Source of the DNA: Adiantum capillus-veneris
Lineage: Eukaryota; Streptophyta; Polypodiopsida; Polypodiales; Pteridaceae
DNA length: 64,000 bases
Reading direction: 5' to 3'
Assembly (NCBI GenBank): GCA_014529385.2
Contig: CM043960.1
Location: 23,744,396 to 23,808,395 of the forward strand
Part shown: piece by piece, positions 34,662 to 46,239 of the stretch
Layout of the letters: each line of letters opens with the position of its first letter
How positions within the stretch are numbered: the first letter of the stretch is position 1
Notes under the pieces: model-generated
What the model was told of the DNA's origin: nothing
What the model saw: the letters and a program-made list of their open reading frames with translations, nothing else
Database searches by the model: none
Translations under genes and position numbers: made by a program

Positions 34662-35250
34662 TCACAAGATTAAATGGAGTGGTTCCAATGAAAGTTCAAT
34701 GGAATTTTTAAATGCTACCATGTATGCCCATAACGCTGAGTGTAGCTTTAGGTACCAATCAGTTCTTGAGTCACTCACTATTTTGGTTAGCACCGTGCAT
34801 AAGATTTTATTTGTACTCTCTGATTTTCCGTTAGCTTGGGGGTGATAGGGGACCGATTTACAATGAATTACCATGAATTCATCGAGCTAACTTTCAATGA
34901 CAGTGTTCACAAAGTGGGTTCCTTGATCACTCACAATCTCAATGGGTAGGCCGTATCTGGTGAATATATTCTCGAATAAGAGTCATCTGTGCATCACTTT
35001 TTGGTGTTGCTTTGGCTTCCACCAATTTTGTCAAATAATTTGTTGCTATTATAATATATTGAGCATGTGTGTGATATGCAGTAAGTATTATGGGGCCTAC
35101 AAAATCTATGCCCCACTTGGAAAAATCTCAAGCTCCCATTATCTGTCGTAATTGCATCTCATCTCTTCGCAGAGGTGACTTAGTGCGTTGGCACTCATCA
35201 CACCATTTTACATATGTCTCCACATTATTTGTGAACAATTTTGGCCATCA
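34662..35250 (-). pseudogene. Gypsy integrase with all three catalytic residues
   Basis: A Cys pair region reads CDECQRTKSPLRRDEM, followed by WDFSKWGIDFVGPIILTAYH (first Asp, near 35,105), then YGLPIEIVSDQGTHFVNTVI (second Asp, near 34,930) and YHPQANGKSESTNKILCTVL (Glu, near 34,820). The DDE triad is therefore intact, although a TAG interrupts the frame between the second Asp and the Glu. The last open segment is 34874-34662. The zinc-binding region upstream is more damaged. Confidence 0.9.
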
Positions 35251-35999
35251 TATTCCTGCAAGAAGTATCAACTTCACTATTTTGTTAGTCAAAAAATGTC
35301 CAACTGGATGGCTTGCATGTTCTTGTTTGAGAATGGAGAAATATTCACCTCTATAGCACACAATCTCAATTGGTCATCTCTTCCCCTCCAGTACAATTGA
35401 TTCAAGATCAACACATAGTTCTCATACGTGCCTTACTCAATCCCTCCAAAACGGTCTTGGTTTTTAAGTACTCGATAATGTAGGTACTCCATTTGGGCGC
35501 TCCAATTACTCTAAAGAGTATGGCGTGTTCCACTAGTGGTTGTCTCATACAGGATTTACATGATTTTATGTAATCATGGATGCTTTCTCCTATGTTTAGC
35601 TAGTAGACACCAAGTCTCATCAATCTTTGGAATGTTTGTGTTTTCCCATTATGAAACCCCATGTGTTGTATATGGGTAAGTCTCAGGTATTGATCGTGCT
35701 CGTTTGGCTCTACACATAGTCTCAAGATATTGTCATTACCTTTCTTGTATAGTCATCCAGCTAAAAGCTGGAGAGTTTTGGTCTGATTCATGATCGATTT
35801 TCTTTCTACTTGTAATGATCCTATGGTGAATAGAGGAATGATTTCTTCACTTCACCTTGGAACCATTTCAAAGTTGAACATATAAGAATCTGGAAGGTCA
35901 TCAATGATCATCAATAACTTAGGGTGCTTCTCCATGGATAAATCTCAAAAGATGGTATGCTCTTTCGTGCATTGTATCTTTCTTGATGACTACAGTGAA

Positions 36000-37020
36000 A
36001 TCAAACTCAAGCAATATGATAAAGCCTGGAACAATCCTTCCCGTATTACAAGGTTTGTTTACCAAGTACAATTATAGTGCCTGGTGGTCGACAAAGAAAA
36101 CAAACTTTTTTGTGAGAAGGTAATGTCTAAATTTTTTGACGGCATACATAATCCCTAGGCCTTCTCTTTTTGTAGTGGTATAGTTCTTCTCTGCACTTTT
36201 TAGCTACCTACTAGAGTAACAAATGGAAAAATCCATATTTTTCTCTTTTGGTTGAGCTAATATGCATCCTACGGCATGGGTTGAGGCATCCACATGGACA
36301 TGGAAGATCTTGTTCCAACCAAAGGGTTGCAAAATTGGAACAAAGATTAATCCTTGATTAAATTTTTGAAAAGCCTTCTCGCATTATTCCGTGCACTCAA
36401 ACTTGGTGATAAGCACATAAAAAGGCTTAACTGTAACAACATATATGTATATGAAATTCTTATAATATCTGCAATGGCCCATAAAGTCTTGTACCTCCTT
36501 TACTTTGGTTGGTCTTGAAAGTGCATCAATCACCTGTATTTTATCTTGATCATTGGAAATCCCATTTTTGGACACGATTTGTCCCAAGATTTTACCTTGT
36601 TGTACCATGAAGAAGCATTTCTCAAGATTTAAGCAAATACGGTAAGATTTGTACTTCTCAAATATTTTCTTCAAGTGTTTTATGTGCTCATTTCTCAATT
36701 GAAAATGCACACAAATCATCAATGTATATTTCCAAAAATTGTCTGAGATACTCCTTGAATGCATGACTCATTAGTCTATGAAAGGTGGCAGATGAATTGG
36801 TCAAGCCAAAAGGCATCACCCTTTATACCAATATGCCCCATTCTATTGCAAAGGTTGTCTTATGTTGATCTTCTGGGTTTATGGTCAACAGGTTGTAGCC
36901 TGAAATTCCATCCAAAAAACTATAATCTTCTTTCCCTGCAACTCTCTTGATCACATGATTAGTTATCGATAAGGGACAGTTGTCTCTGATGGTAGCAACA
37001 TTTACCTGTTTGAGATTCAC
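36000..37020 (-). pseudogene. Gypsy reverse transcriptase and RNase H, broken
   Basis: RT fingers and palm show DYSFLDGISGYNLLTINPED followed by KTTFAIEWGILV, then VMPFGLTN, and the active site IYIDDLCAFS (YIDD, 36728-36717). The open segment 36764-36384 continues with ICLNLEKCFFMVQQGKILGQ, VSKNGISNDQDKIQVIDALS and QDFMGHCRYYKNF, the thumb and connection. RNase H follows with FHVHVDASTHAVGCILAQP, YTTTKREGLGIMYAVKKFRH and FVFFVDHQAL, keeping the acidic residues. At least five frame breaks are visible. Confidence 0.9.
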
Positions 37021-37447
37021 ACATACCTATAATTTTCCTTTTTTTGGGCACTACCACAATCAGAGACACCCAATCGGTGTGTTCAATCTCATAGATAAAC
37101 TCTACGTCCTTGAGTTTTTATATTTCTTCCTTAATCTTTTTTGCAACTACCTCATTGTGTGTATAGGGATGTTGTCTGCGAGGTTTGGTATCACTCTTAA
37201 GGGGTATCATGTGTTGACATATTTTTGAATCTATTCCCTTAAGATCCTTGTACAACCATGGAAACACATCTCCATATTTTTGGAGCATTGCTATCAATAG
37301 CTGCTAGAACTCTTCTTCCGTAAGGTCAGTGGGAATGTTTGCTGGCTTTGGTTCCTCTCCTTGTTCCGCTACATCTATGCACTTTGCTTTTTCTCGCCCA
37401 TTGTATGAGGTTCCATGTTTCATTGGGGTCTTGTTTTGGCTTTTAAA

Positions 37448-38306
37448 CTACAATTTTAATGTCTTGGATAGTGTATCTTTTGTAGTGGAAAGGTGCGTCA
37501 AACCTATCATTGGTGGATTCTTTCTCACAGTCTCCAACTCCGTTGTCCAAACTTCTTTCAAAGTTCGTTTCAATTCTTTGTATATTTGTTTGTGCTCTGT
37601 TTTTGACAATTTTGTTGATTTTTGAGAGGTGTTGCCCGGTTTTGATTTTGGTTTACTCCTCTTTTTTGGGTTTCCTCTTTCTATTGAGATAGGTTTCATG
37701 AACCTTCTTGAGATATTGTCTTTAAGGCAATTAGTTGCTTCAACTAGCCTTAAATACTGTGTTTTGCTTTTTAAAAGAGGTATGGGTTTTTCTCTTCTAT
37801 GATTTTGTTTGTTTGTGCATCTTTCCTGATATCTCCGTTGTCTTTGTGATTTTTGGTTGGGAAAATCGTAAAGGACAACTTGTTGATACCTGAATTTGAT
37901 GTCCTTATCAGTGCTACTAGAGTGCTCATCCTCCATGTCGTCTTTTAAAGGTCTGTCTTGTGAGTCTTGGAATACTTCCTCATCATTCTCGCTAAGGTCT
38001 CTTATGGAGATCTCATCCACTATGTGTCAGCAATTTGTAACTCCCTCCATGTTGGGTTCTTTTGACGTTGATTTTGAATTCAAGATAATGCTCATCATGT
38101 GGAAGGGAATTATATCATATCCTTCCTCATCACAGAATTCGGTTAGTGTCACCTCATTAACACACACATCAAGGGTGGCCAATATTTACTACCATCTAAA
38201 TGGTTCAAACATCTCTTCCGAAAAAGGATCTGGTACATACTCCTTATCTTTTATTGGTCAATCAAGAATGCAATCTTCTTTTCTTAGACTTCCACACTCC
38301 AAATCA
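37448..38306 (-). pseudogene. Gypsy protease-RT linker
   Basis: The largest open part (38020-37448, 190 codons) is highly charged: MDEISIRDLSENDEEVFQD at the start and a Lys/Arg-rich middle (NPKKRSKPKSKPG). Upstream, separated by stops, are DLECGSLRKEDCILD and EVTLTEFCDEEGYDIIPFHM. The position between protease and RT indicates a spacer domain. Its frame joins that of the protease segment at 49948 once the inserted gypsy is removed. Confidence 0.6.
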
Positions 38307-38974
38307 CCGCTCTCGTGAAGCTCTGCTTCCATGACAAGAAAATGAGAAAATGGATGCCAATCAAGTTTATTTGAATCCTACATGATTATTTAGTAGTAAT
38401 AAGGTCTTGCTAACAAGCCAATTTTAGGTTAAAAGTGTGCCAGATGCGGCTCTAAGGGCCAAAAGATGTCTTGGTAATGCTAATCAATGAGTATGCTTGA
38501 AGTAGTCATAGATGGGATTTAATTGATCAAAGACTTGAAGTGCTCTACAGGCCTGTCTTTACGGCTTGTCAATCGGAGCTACAGAGAAGAAGTTATGGCA
38601 GCTTGAAGTTTGCAGACCCGTACCGGATTGGGCAACTGTAGCAGTCAGCTGAGGGGATAAAAATGAAGTGAATGAAAGGGCCTGAAGTGATCGCTTTGTG
38701 GAGCGTGTCGGTCTTTTCAAATCAGTAATCGGATTTACGATTGCCAAGTTATTGGCCGCCGTTAAAGATTCACCGGGGGCCGCTTTCGTGCCAGTCTAGT
38801 CGGCTTCGGCCAGAGTGTCGTCCGGGAATTTTTGACTTCGACCAAGTTTTGGAACGTCATGCAGTAATTCTTGGTTGAAATGTTGCGCTTGACAAAAATC
38901 TCATATACTGAAGATTGCTGATAGCAGGAAATGCCCAACACGGCTATAGCTTAAGCAAATACAAAGTCAGGTCT

Positions 38975-39232
38975 CTCTCAAAATACAATCACCTATACTA
39001 CCATCTTGAAGGTTGTGTTGCGGAAAATGGCAGAAAAATTCACGATGATAATGTTAGTCAAGGATTGATGAAAGAGAATGTCGTGCTTGGCATTGCTTTG
39101 GCCGGCATATGTATCAAATGTGGTGCCCAAAGCAATGGAATAAGGCCGCCAAAGGGGATTTGGAGTTGATGAGCTTGGCAATGCCTTGGTAGATATGTAT
39201 GCCAAATGTGGTGCCCTTATGAGGGAAGCGGA
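38975..39232 (+). pseudogene. Captured PPR-protein fragment in LTR part A
   Basis: One frame (39023-39127) reads ENGRKIHDDNVSQGLMKENV, then VLGIALAGICIKCGA. After a +1 shift, 39168-39230 reads DELGNALVDMYAKCGALMRE. Just upstream, in a further frame, is NTITYTTILKVV. These are successive pieces of a PLS-type pentatricopeptide-repeat protein, whose hallmark is NALVDMYAKCG.L. Such proteins bind organellar RNA. The fragment is out of frame with itself, lies outside gag-pol and has no start, so it is a captured, decayed host-gene piece. This copy is the closest of the three to the PPR consensus. Confidence 0.8.
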
Positions 39233-40154
39233 CCTCCCAAAGGCCAAGGGCCCATAGCCCAAAGGCCCAAGGGCCCATAACTAGTAACAAAGGCCGCCCA
39301 TTATGCAAATTAAGGAAGGAGGGTGTGAACAAAGAAAAGCATGGCGTGAAAGCTAGTGGCGAGCGACGCAGCAAGAGAAGAAGTGCTCGTGGCGGCTGCA
39401 GGGAAGCTCATACGAGCGCACGAACTAAGCAGAAATTGCTCAGCAGCCCATGGCGAACCCTTTCGGTGCCAGTCCCATCAAATTCTACGTTGCCTCACCT
39501 AACCAACTGCCACGTCATCTAGGGGTTCCAATTACGTTTATTTGAATCCTACATGATTATTTGACAGTAACAAGGGCCTGCTAATGAGCCAATTTTAAGT
39601 TAAAAGTGTGCCAGATGCGGCTCTAAGGTCCAAAAGATGTCTTGGTAATGCTAATTAGTGAGTATTCTTGAAGTGGTCATAGCTGGGATTTTATTGATCA
39701 AAGTTGAAGTACTTGAAGTGCTCTACAGGCCTCTCTTTATGGCTCGTCAACCAGAGCTACAGATAAGAAGTTATGGCAGCTTGAAGTTTGAGTCGATTGC
39801 AGACCCGTACCAGATTGGGCAACTGCAGCAACTGAGGGGATAAAAATGGAGTGAATGCACGGGCCTGAAGCGATCTCTTTGTGGAGCGTGTCAGTCTTTT
39901 CATATCAGTATAATCGGATTTATGGTTGCCAAGTTATTGTCCGTTAAAGATTCACCAGGGGCCGGTGTTCCGTGCCAGTCTAGTCGGCTCGACCGGAGTG
40001 CCATCCAAGAATTTTTGACTTCGACCAAGTTTCAAAACTTCATGCAGTAATTCTTGGTTGAAATGTTGCACTTAACAAAAATCTCATATACTGAAGATTG
40101 CTCATAGCAGGAAATACCCAACACGGCTATGGCTTAAGCAAATACAAAGTCGGG

Positions 40155-40412
40155 TCTCTCTCAAAATGCAATCACCTATACTACCATCTTGAAGGTTGTG
40201 TTGCAGAAATGGTAGAAAAATTCACGATGATAATGTTAGTCAAGGATTGATGGAAGAGAATGTCGTTCTTCGAATTGATTTGGCTGGAATATGTATCAAA
40301 CGTGGTGCCCAAAGCAATGGAATAAAGCCGCCAAAGGGGATTCGGAGTGGATGAGCTTGGCAATGCCTTGGTCGATATGTATGCCAGATGTGGTGCCCTT
40401 ATGAGGAGGGCC
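40155..40412 (+). pseudogene. Captured PPR fragment in LTR part B
   Basis: Second copy of the fragment, with changes such as VVLRIDLAGICIKRGA and NALVDMYARCGALMRRA. It is otherwise collinear with 38975-39232 and shares the frame change. Confidence 0.8.
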
Positions 40413-40768
40413 GACCGCCCAAAGGCCAAGGGCCCATAGCCCAAAGGCCCAAGGGCCCATAACTAATAACAAAGGCCGCCCATTATGCAAATTAAGGAAG
40501 GAGGGTGTGAACAAAGAAAAGCATGGCGTGAAAGCCAGTGGCGAGCGGCACAGCAGGAGAAGAAGAGCTCGTGGCGGCCGCAGGGAAGCTCATACGAGCG
40601 CGAATGAAGCAAAAATTACTCAGCAGCCCATGGCAAACCCTTTCGACGCCAGTCCCATAAAATTCTACGTTGCCTCATCTAACCAACTGCCACGTCAGCT
40701 AGGGGCGCTACCCATTAGCGACATCGCTAATGGGTTAGCCATTTTTAGCAAGGCAAGTCCATGCAACC

Positions 40769-40778
40769 TATAAAAAAG
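40769..40778 (+). promoter_or_regulatory. LTR core promoter (TATA), with GGGCCC motifs upstream
   Basis: TATAAAAAAG sits about 0.9 kb before the end of the left LTR. Between 40,419 and 40,462 there are repeated GGCCCAAGGGCCCATA-type words; GGGCCCA resembles plant site II/TCP elements. Together they mark the likely U3 promoter. Confidence 0.6.
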
Positions 40779-40963
40779 AGGAGGCGTCTCTTTTTTGGAT
40801 CTCTTTTTCATTCATCTTCTTCTCTCCCGGGAAGAGAGTCAGAGGTGTTAAGCTCTCTAAACCAAGCTTCCATAAGCCGCTTATACTCTTCTCGGATCTC
40901 ATTGGTCATCCTAATCATAAGCTCTCTAAGCCAAAACTCTCCTCGAATCTCCTTAGCAATCAT

Positions 40964-41075
40964 AATCCTAAGCTCTAAACCAAGCCACCATAATCCTAAG
41001 CTCTAAACCAAGCCACCACAATCCTAATCTCTAAACCAAGCCATCATAATCTTAACCTCTAAACCCAAGCTTCCA
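40964..41075 (+). repeat. 28-bp tandem repeat in the LTR leader
   Basis: Units AATCCTAAGCTCTAAACCAA start at 40964, 40992, 41020 and 41048, followed by further degenerate CTAAGCC words to about 41,230. The right LTR has the same array near 49,225-49,330. Confidence 0.85.
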
Positions 41076-41679
41076 TATTTTGTTCGAATCTTATCTAATC
41101 CTAATCTAAGCCGCCCAAGCCCATTCAAATCCAAAATTAAGCCATAAATCTAAGCCGCAATCCTAAGCCGAACTTCTTAAGCCTTAAACCTAAGTCATAA
41201 TCCTTAAGCCGATAACCTTAAGCCAAATCGGAACTCCTAAGGCCATTGGAAGCTGAAGCTTCCATAGCCATAGTAGAAGGAAAATCAACTCTCTCTCAAC
41301 CTTGAAGCAACAGAAGGAAAACGAAGCAGATCAAGGCAGTTTTTGGCAGACCAATTAAGGCAAAAGATTTTATTTGGTATTGTTCATCAGACCATACATT
41401 ATCATCATTACTGAATCTTGAATTTCTTAATTAGCACTTGGACTAAGACAGGTTAGACCTTGTAAGGAGCATAAACTCCTCCATTAACATTTGATTAAAC
41501 AAGGATACTATTATATATTTGATTTGAGTTATCAGGCTTCAGAATTTGAATCGAACTATCTGTTTAAAGCTCTGTCCCCATTGATTGTGTCTGTTGCAAC
41601 TCTCTTCCTCGCACCTCTCATAACCAGGGGCCCTATGCCTTCCCGACTCACCTTCTGAATACAAATCCCTCGACATTCT

Positions 41680-41697
41680 TGGTGAACCCGACGTGAA
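41680..41697 (+). other. PBS complementary to tRNA-Trp
   Basis: TGGTGAACCCGACGTGAA begins four bases after the LTR end. Its complement plus strand, TTCACGTCGGGTTCACCA, is as I recall the 3' end of plant cytosolic tRNA-Trp; the match is from memory of the tRNA. Confidence 0.7.
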
Positions 41698-41730
41698 ACG
41701 AGCTGGGGTGAGAAGTGTTTGTGGAGAAAG

Positions 41731-42870
41731 ATGTTGACACCGCAAGAGGCAGCCATGCAACAAATGATGCAGCATTTTGTTGCGTACATGCAACAACAAA
41801 AGGTGCCCAACAGCAGTACTATCCGCAAGAGAGGATTCGTAAAGCTTGGCACACAGCTACCAAGAAATTACAATGATTTGAAGGCCGAGATATTAGCACG
41901 TTTTGCAATATCTACCAGCAGGCAATGGAAGATAATGGAATCGATGATCAGAATGCAGGGGAAGGATATCATTTAATTGCAGTGTCGGAACTTAGGGGCC
42001 GAATAAAAGAGATTCAGATGGTTCAAGGCTCAAATTGGCAGGACTTCAAGAAGGTGCTCCAGGAGGATTACTTTCTTGAGGATTCACAAAGGGAAACCAG
42101 ACAAAGTTTTCTATATATATGAAGTAAGTGCAGAAGAAAAACAAAAATTTATCTACATGAGAATTATCATGGGAGCTTGGAAAGAAGTTCAAGCAACTGT
42201 CCTCGGCAGAGCAACGTTCAATGAAGGATCAGAAGGTTAAACTATTCATTCAGGCTGCTGATCCACGACTTCAGAAGAGTCGAGTGCAGTTGTTGCTGGA
42301 GGATTCAACAGGTGAATTGGGCTTAACGTCTAGCTGGAAAATAGTCACTGAAGCAATAAATATGATCGTGAAACGATAGATGAGAGTCGATAAGCTAATC
42401 GTGGCTGACATCATGGATGTTGTGGAAGAGAACCTAAGGAGAAAACAACCTTGGCGATACCCAGAGTGGAGGAGTCAGTTCTTGACAAATTGGTGAAAGA
42501 TATTCAAGAATTAAATTTTAATTTCAAAGCTGTAAAATTTGAAGGGTTAGCTGCAAAGGGGTCTACTTTTGAGCCTAGACAACAGCCTCCACGCAAAGGC
42601 TGTGATCGATGCATGTGGTGTGATAGTGAAGACCACAAGTATGTTAAAGAATGTGATGAATTTGATGAAGCTTATAAAAGGAACGTGGTTTTCTGGAAGG
42701 ACAAGAAGATTCACCTTAGGGCAACAGGTGAGATGCTCCGCCTGAAATTTGTAAGGGGCGGCATGAAAAAGATAGTTGAAGAAATCCAGCATAATGTTGC
42801 TCTTGTGGAAGCAGCTATATATGGGCTACAGGGCTACAGGTCTGCAAAAATGGTGATGATGATGGTGTAG
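41731..42870 (+). pseudogene. Gypsy gag with zinc knuckle, broken
   Basis: ATG at 41731 opens MLTPQEAAMQQMMQHFVAYM, a Gln/Met-rich start. Frame changes follow near 41,930 and 42,120. Capsid-like blocks include GYHLIAVSELRGRIKEIQ, SNWQDFKKVLQEDYFLED and LGLTSSWKIVTEAINM. The last segment (42451-42870) contains CMWCDSEDHKYVKEC, a knuckle with five rather than four residues between His and the final Cys. It ends with VEEIQHNVALVEAAIYGLQG. Confidence 0.75.
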
Positions 42871-43008
42871 GTACAAAGGGTCAATTGTGGCCTTATGCTT
42901 TGAAGACACCAAAAATGGGGAAGGTAACTTATGGGAAGCTACGACAAGTAGGGATTTCAATTCGAGAAACCACAGGGTGGACTAATCTAGTGGATTCCCT
43001 CTCAGTGT

Positions 43009-44080
43009 ATGCATTCATTGCTAAGTCTCAAGCTAATGAGGCTATGGTGGAGGAAAAGAGATGAAGAAGTTCCTGGGACATCGAAAAGTACTACGAGATT
43101 CGGCAGCAAAAAAGAAGAAGGTCCTACTCTTAAGCCCGCTCCTAAAGTGGTTATGGAGGAGCCACCGAAGGATAAAAAGCAAGGTAAACCCAGGGGACCC
43201 TCGTATAAGATTAAATCTCACATTGAATTAGCTACAGATTTAAAGAAAGTTTTTGAAGAGTGCATTCTGAATAGCAAGTGGAGCTCACATTGGGTGACAT
43301 TTTGGGAATTTCCAAATGCAAGTTTCACGAGAAGATTATAGATATTATAAAAAAAAAGCGGCAGATACCAAGTGAGCAGGAGCCAAAGTCAGTTAAGAGC
43401 CAGGCGGTTCGCCACATTGAAGCAATTTTGGATGATATGAAGAATATTTGGCAGATCTTGAAGAAGAAGAGTCGAGGTCTGTGGTGGTGTCAAACCCAAC
43501 TGTACCAGAGGTAAGACATGTTCATTTTAATGAAGATGAAGATAATGAAAGTATACCAAGGAGTCACTTTTCAAGGACTCATTGGGCAAGGGCAACGACT
43601 GAAATTGTTGTGAAGCTTGGTGACATTGAAGAACTGGTCTTAGCACTAATAGATCATGGATCGGAGATATATTTGATGGAAAAAAGCTTTCACAAAAAGG
43701 GGAAATGGCCTATTGATGTGGACCATGGTTGGCAGATTTGAGCTGCCAACATGCTTCTAGGCGACCTCTATGGTGCATGTGCAAATGTTAAGGTAATTGT
43801 AGGGGATGTCTGTGATGAGCAAAATTTCTTTATGCAGGAGCATTCCTCTTATCCATTAATTTTGGGGCAACCCTACATTATGGCTGTGCGGATGGAAGCC
43901 AAGGTGCTGGATGATGGCTCGCCCTATGCCAGGGTTCAAAGCCGAGATGGTAAGAAAGCAGTTCAATTCTTGACTGTATGTGTTGACCATGCCGGGAACA
44001 AGGATAGTTTACGTGATCATCCAATGCCAAAGATATGCAAGGAGTTTAAAGAACAGGATTTTCTCAGAGTGCCACTATAA
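43009..44080 (+). pseudogene. Gypsy protease region, broken
   Basis: After a basic linker (ATG at 43009 onward, with shifts), 43448-43741 reads RATTEIVVKLGDIEELVLAL followed by IDHGSEIYLM. The active site is DHG where DSG or DTG is usual. After an in-frame TGA, 43751-44080 continues FFMQEHSSYPLILGQPYIMA, with ILGQP matching the conserved second half of retropepsins (ILGxP). Confidence 0.75.
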
Positions 44081-44089
44081 AGAGAGACT

Positions 44090-46160
44090 ATGGTGGTACA
44101 CGTTGAGGAGAAGTTCTTACAAAGAGAAGCTTTATCTTCAGGGTTTTTGGGGTTAACATATGAAGTTTCAGTATCTTTCAAAAAATTTAATGATTTGCCA
44201 AAGTGGAAAAACAATATGTTTCAGGTAAGTGAATTGCAGGGATGTGATGTGCTTGAATCAGATGATGTGATTTCAGGAATCTTTGAAGAGGTATCTTATG
44301 TAGATACCATGTCAGATCTTGAGGAGATCGGGAAACATAGGTTACAAAGCGGAACTGAAGTGGTTAAGGTCCACTCAATGGACATGTATGATGAGTTAGG
44401 TATATATGAATCTCTTATGCATATTGAGGATGATTCAGGTAAAGCAATTGAAGCACAGGTAGAGACAAAATACAAGACTGTTGCAAAGAAAGTGAGGCTA
44501 GTGGCTACACCGCTACCAGAAGGAAGTGATAGGATGATCAAGGAAGCTTCTCGACAGCCTATACTCAGGAACCCAAAGAACATAGGGCATAAATTTACTA
44601 AGGAGACATTGCAGCAGTTGAAGGTTGGAGAAGACGGTTTCGTCAATGAAGAGGAGATCAAGTGTTTTCAAGGTATGCTCGAAAAACATGGTAAAGCTTT
44701 CTCTTTTGAGCCAAGTGAGATTGGGTGTGTGCATCCAAGTGTTGTTTCACCTACGGTTATTTTCATTGTTCCTCACATACCATGGAGCTTACGTCCTATT
44801 CCAGTTCCTAAAGCTCACTTGCCAAGGCTTATCAATCTGCTTAATGAAAAGATTCAAATGGTAATTTTGGAGCCGTCATGTGCACCATATCTAACCGATG
44901 GTTTATTGTTCCGAAGAGAAACAATACATTAAGGTTCATTCAAGATATGCAACCGGTTAATAAGGTAACAATCTGCAATGTGGGTACTGGCCCAATTGTG
45001 GATGAATTTGTTGAGGCCTTTGCAGGTAGAGCTATTTACTCCATGGGTGATCTTTATTCTGGATATGATCAATTCCAGTTACTTTGGAGAGCAGGGATCT
45101 TACTACAATGCGTACTACTCTTGGTTTGTTAAGAATGTGCACTTTGCCATAGGGTGATACTAATTTTGTAGCTCATATGATGAACGACACAAATAAGGTA
45201 TTAAGGGACTTTATCCCACATGTTACTATGCGTTTCATTGATGATCTACCAATTAAGGGTTGTGAGGAAGGCTCAGAAGATGAGGCAAAGATTAGAGGGG
45301 GTGCCGACAGTTTGTTGCTCAACATATTGCTGACTGTGATGCTATTTTATCGAGGCTTGAAGAAGTTAACTTAACACTTTCAGGTCAAAAAACAACTTTT
45401 GGTGCTAAGGAGGTCTTAATTGTGGGACATATGTGCAATTCTAAAGGTAGAAGGCCGAGTCCAGCAAAAGTTGAAGCTATCCAAAAGATGAAGGAAACAT
45501 GCTCTTCGGTTATTACTGAAGTTTGTCAATTCTTGGGTGCATGTGTGTTCTATTGTATTTGGCTGCCACACTTTGCTCATGTTGCAGAGGTGTTGTATCA
45601 ATTGCTAAGGAAAGGTAAAAGGTTTGTTTGGGGAGAAGTTCACACACAAGCTATCAAGAAATTAAAGAAGATGCTTCTTGAGGATCCAACCTTGAGGAAA
45701 GTCGACTACAAATGCGAAAGGCCAGTTATTTTAACAGTTGACACTAGCCCGACAGGTATTGGATGTGGGCTATAGGTCAAGATGATGCAGTAGGACACAT
45801 GTATGCAGTGAGATTTGGAGCCAAGGTGTTCAATGCTCGTCAACGAAGGTATCCATAGGTTAAGAGGGAACTTTGGGGCGTTGCTACTTCTCTAAGGTCT
45901 GATAAAGAATACTTTATTGGAGCTTCTGTCATGGTAAAAACAAATTGCTTGCCACTCATAGGGATGATTGAAAAATACTCTACTCCAGACATTGCCATGC
46001 TATGGTGGATAGCCTATATTAAGTCTTTGAACCCTTAATTTTGTCATATTTCAGGTAGAGATAATCATGTTGCAGATATGTTATCAAGAGCTAGGTTTGA
46101 AGATGAAGAAGAGATGCTGACCACAAGTGATGATGTTGGCTTGAAGTTCTACACATCCTC
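44090..46160 (+). pseudogene. Gypsy reverse transcriptase and RNase H, broken
   Basis: The linker runs 44090-44790. RT starts with WSLRPIPVPKAHLPRLINLL, then NRWFIVPKRNNTLRFIQDMQ and YSMGDLYSGYDQFQL (first catalytic Asp). The active site is RFIDDLPIKG (FIDD, 45234-45245). Thumb and connection read GHMCNSKGRRPSPAKVEAIQ and CQFLGACVFYCIW (45422-45775). RNase H begins with RPVILTVDTSPTGIGCGL and continues after a stop to NHVADMLSRARFEDEEEM near 46,110. Frame changes occur near 44,870, 45,085 and 45,280. Confidence 0.9.
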
Positions 46161-46239
46161 TTATCTACATGCCAATTAAGGTAATATTGCTCATGTTTCT
46201 GAAGTATTTTCTAAAGAGTTCTACGATAGAGAGTGACTT

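Larger units (their letters stand above)
38311..41675 (+). repeat. Left LTR, 3.37 kb, with a 1,171-bp internal duplication
   Basis: The first part (A, 38311 to about 39,500) is repeated from about 39,515 (B) with a 1,171-bp offset (TTTATTTGAATCC at 38366 and 39537). B continues to the LTR end CCCTCGACA and is nearly identical to the right LTR, whereas A differs from both at about one base in ten over the first 240 bp. The start has drifted from TGTTGTGCAA (right LTR) to TCTCGTGAAG. Confidence 0.85.

Noticed and set aside
38332-38340. TGACAAG as left LTR start of the plus-strand gypsy
   Set aside because: Gives no target duplication and no PPT next to the matching right LTR position. Starting at 38311/47643 gives PPT, CCGC duplication and frame continuity.
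40964-41230. CTCTAAACC words resembling the plant telomere repeat
   Set aside because: The period is 28 bp, not 7, and the unit contains AAGCCACC. It is an LTR minisatellite, not interstitial telomere DNA.
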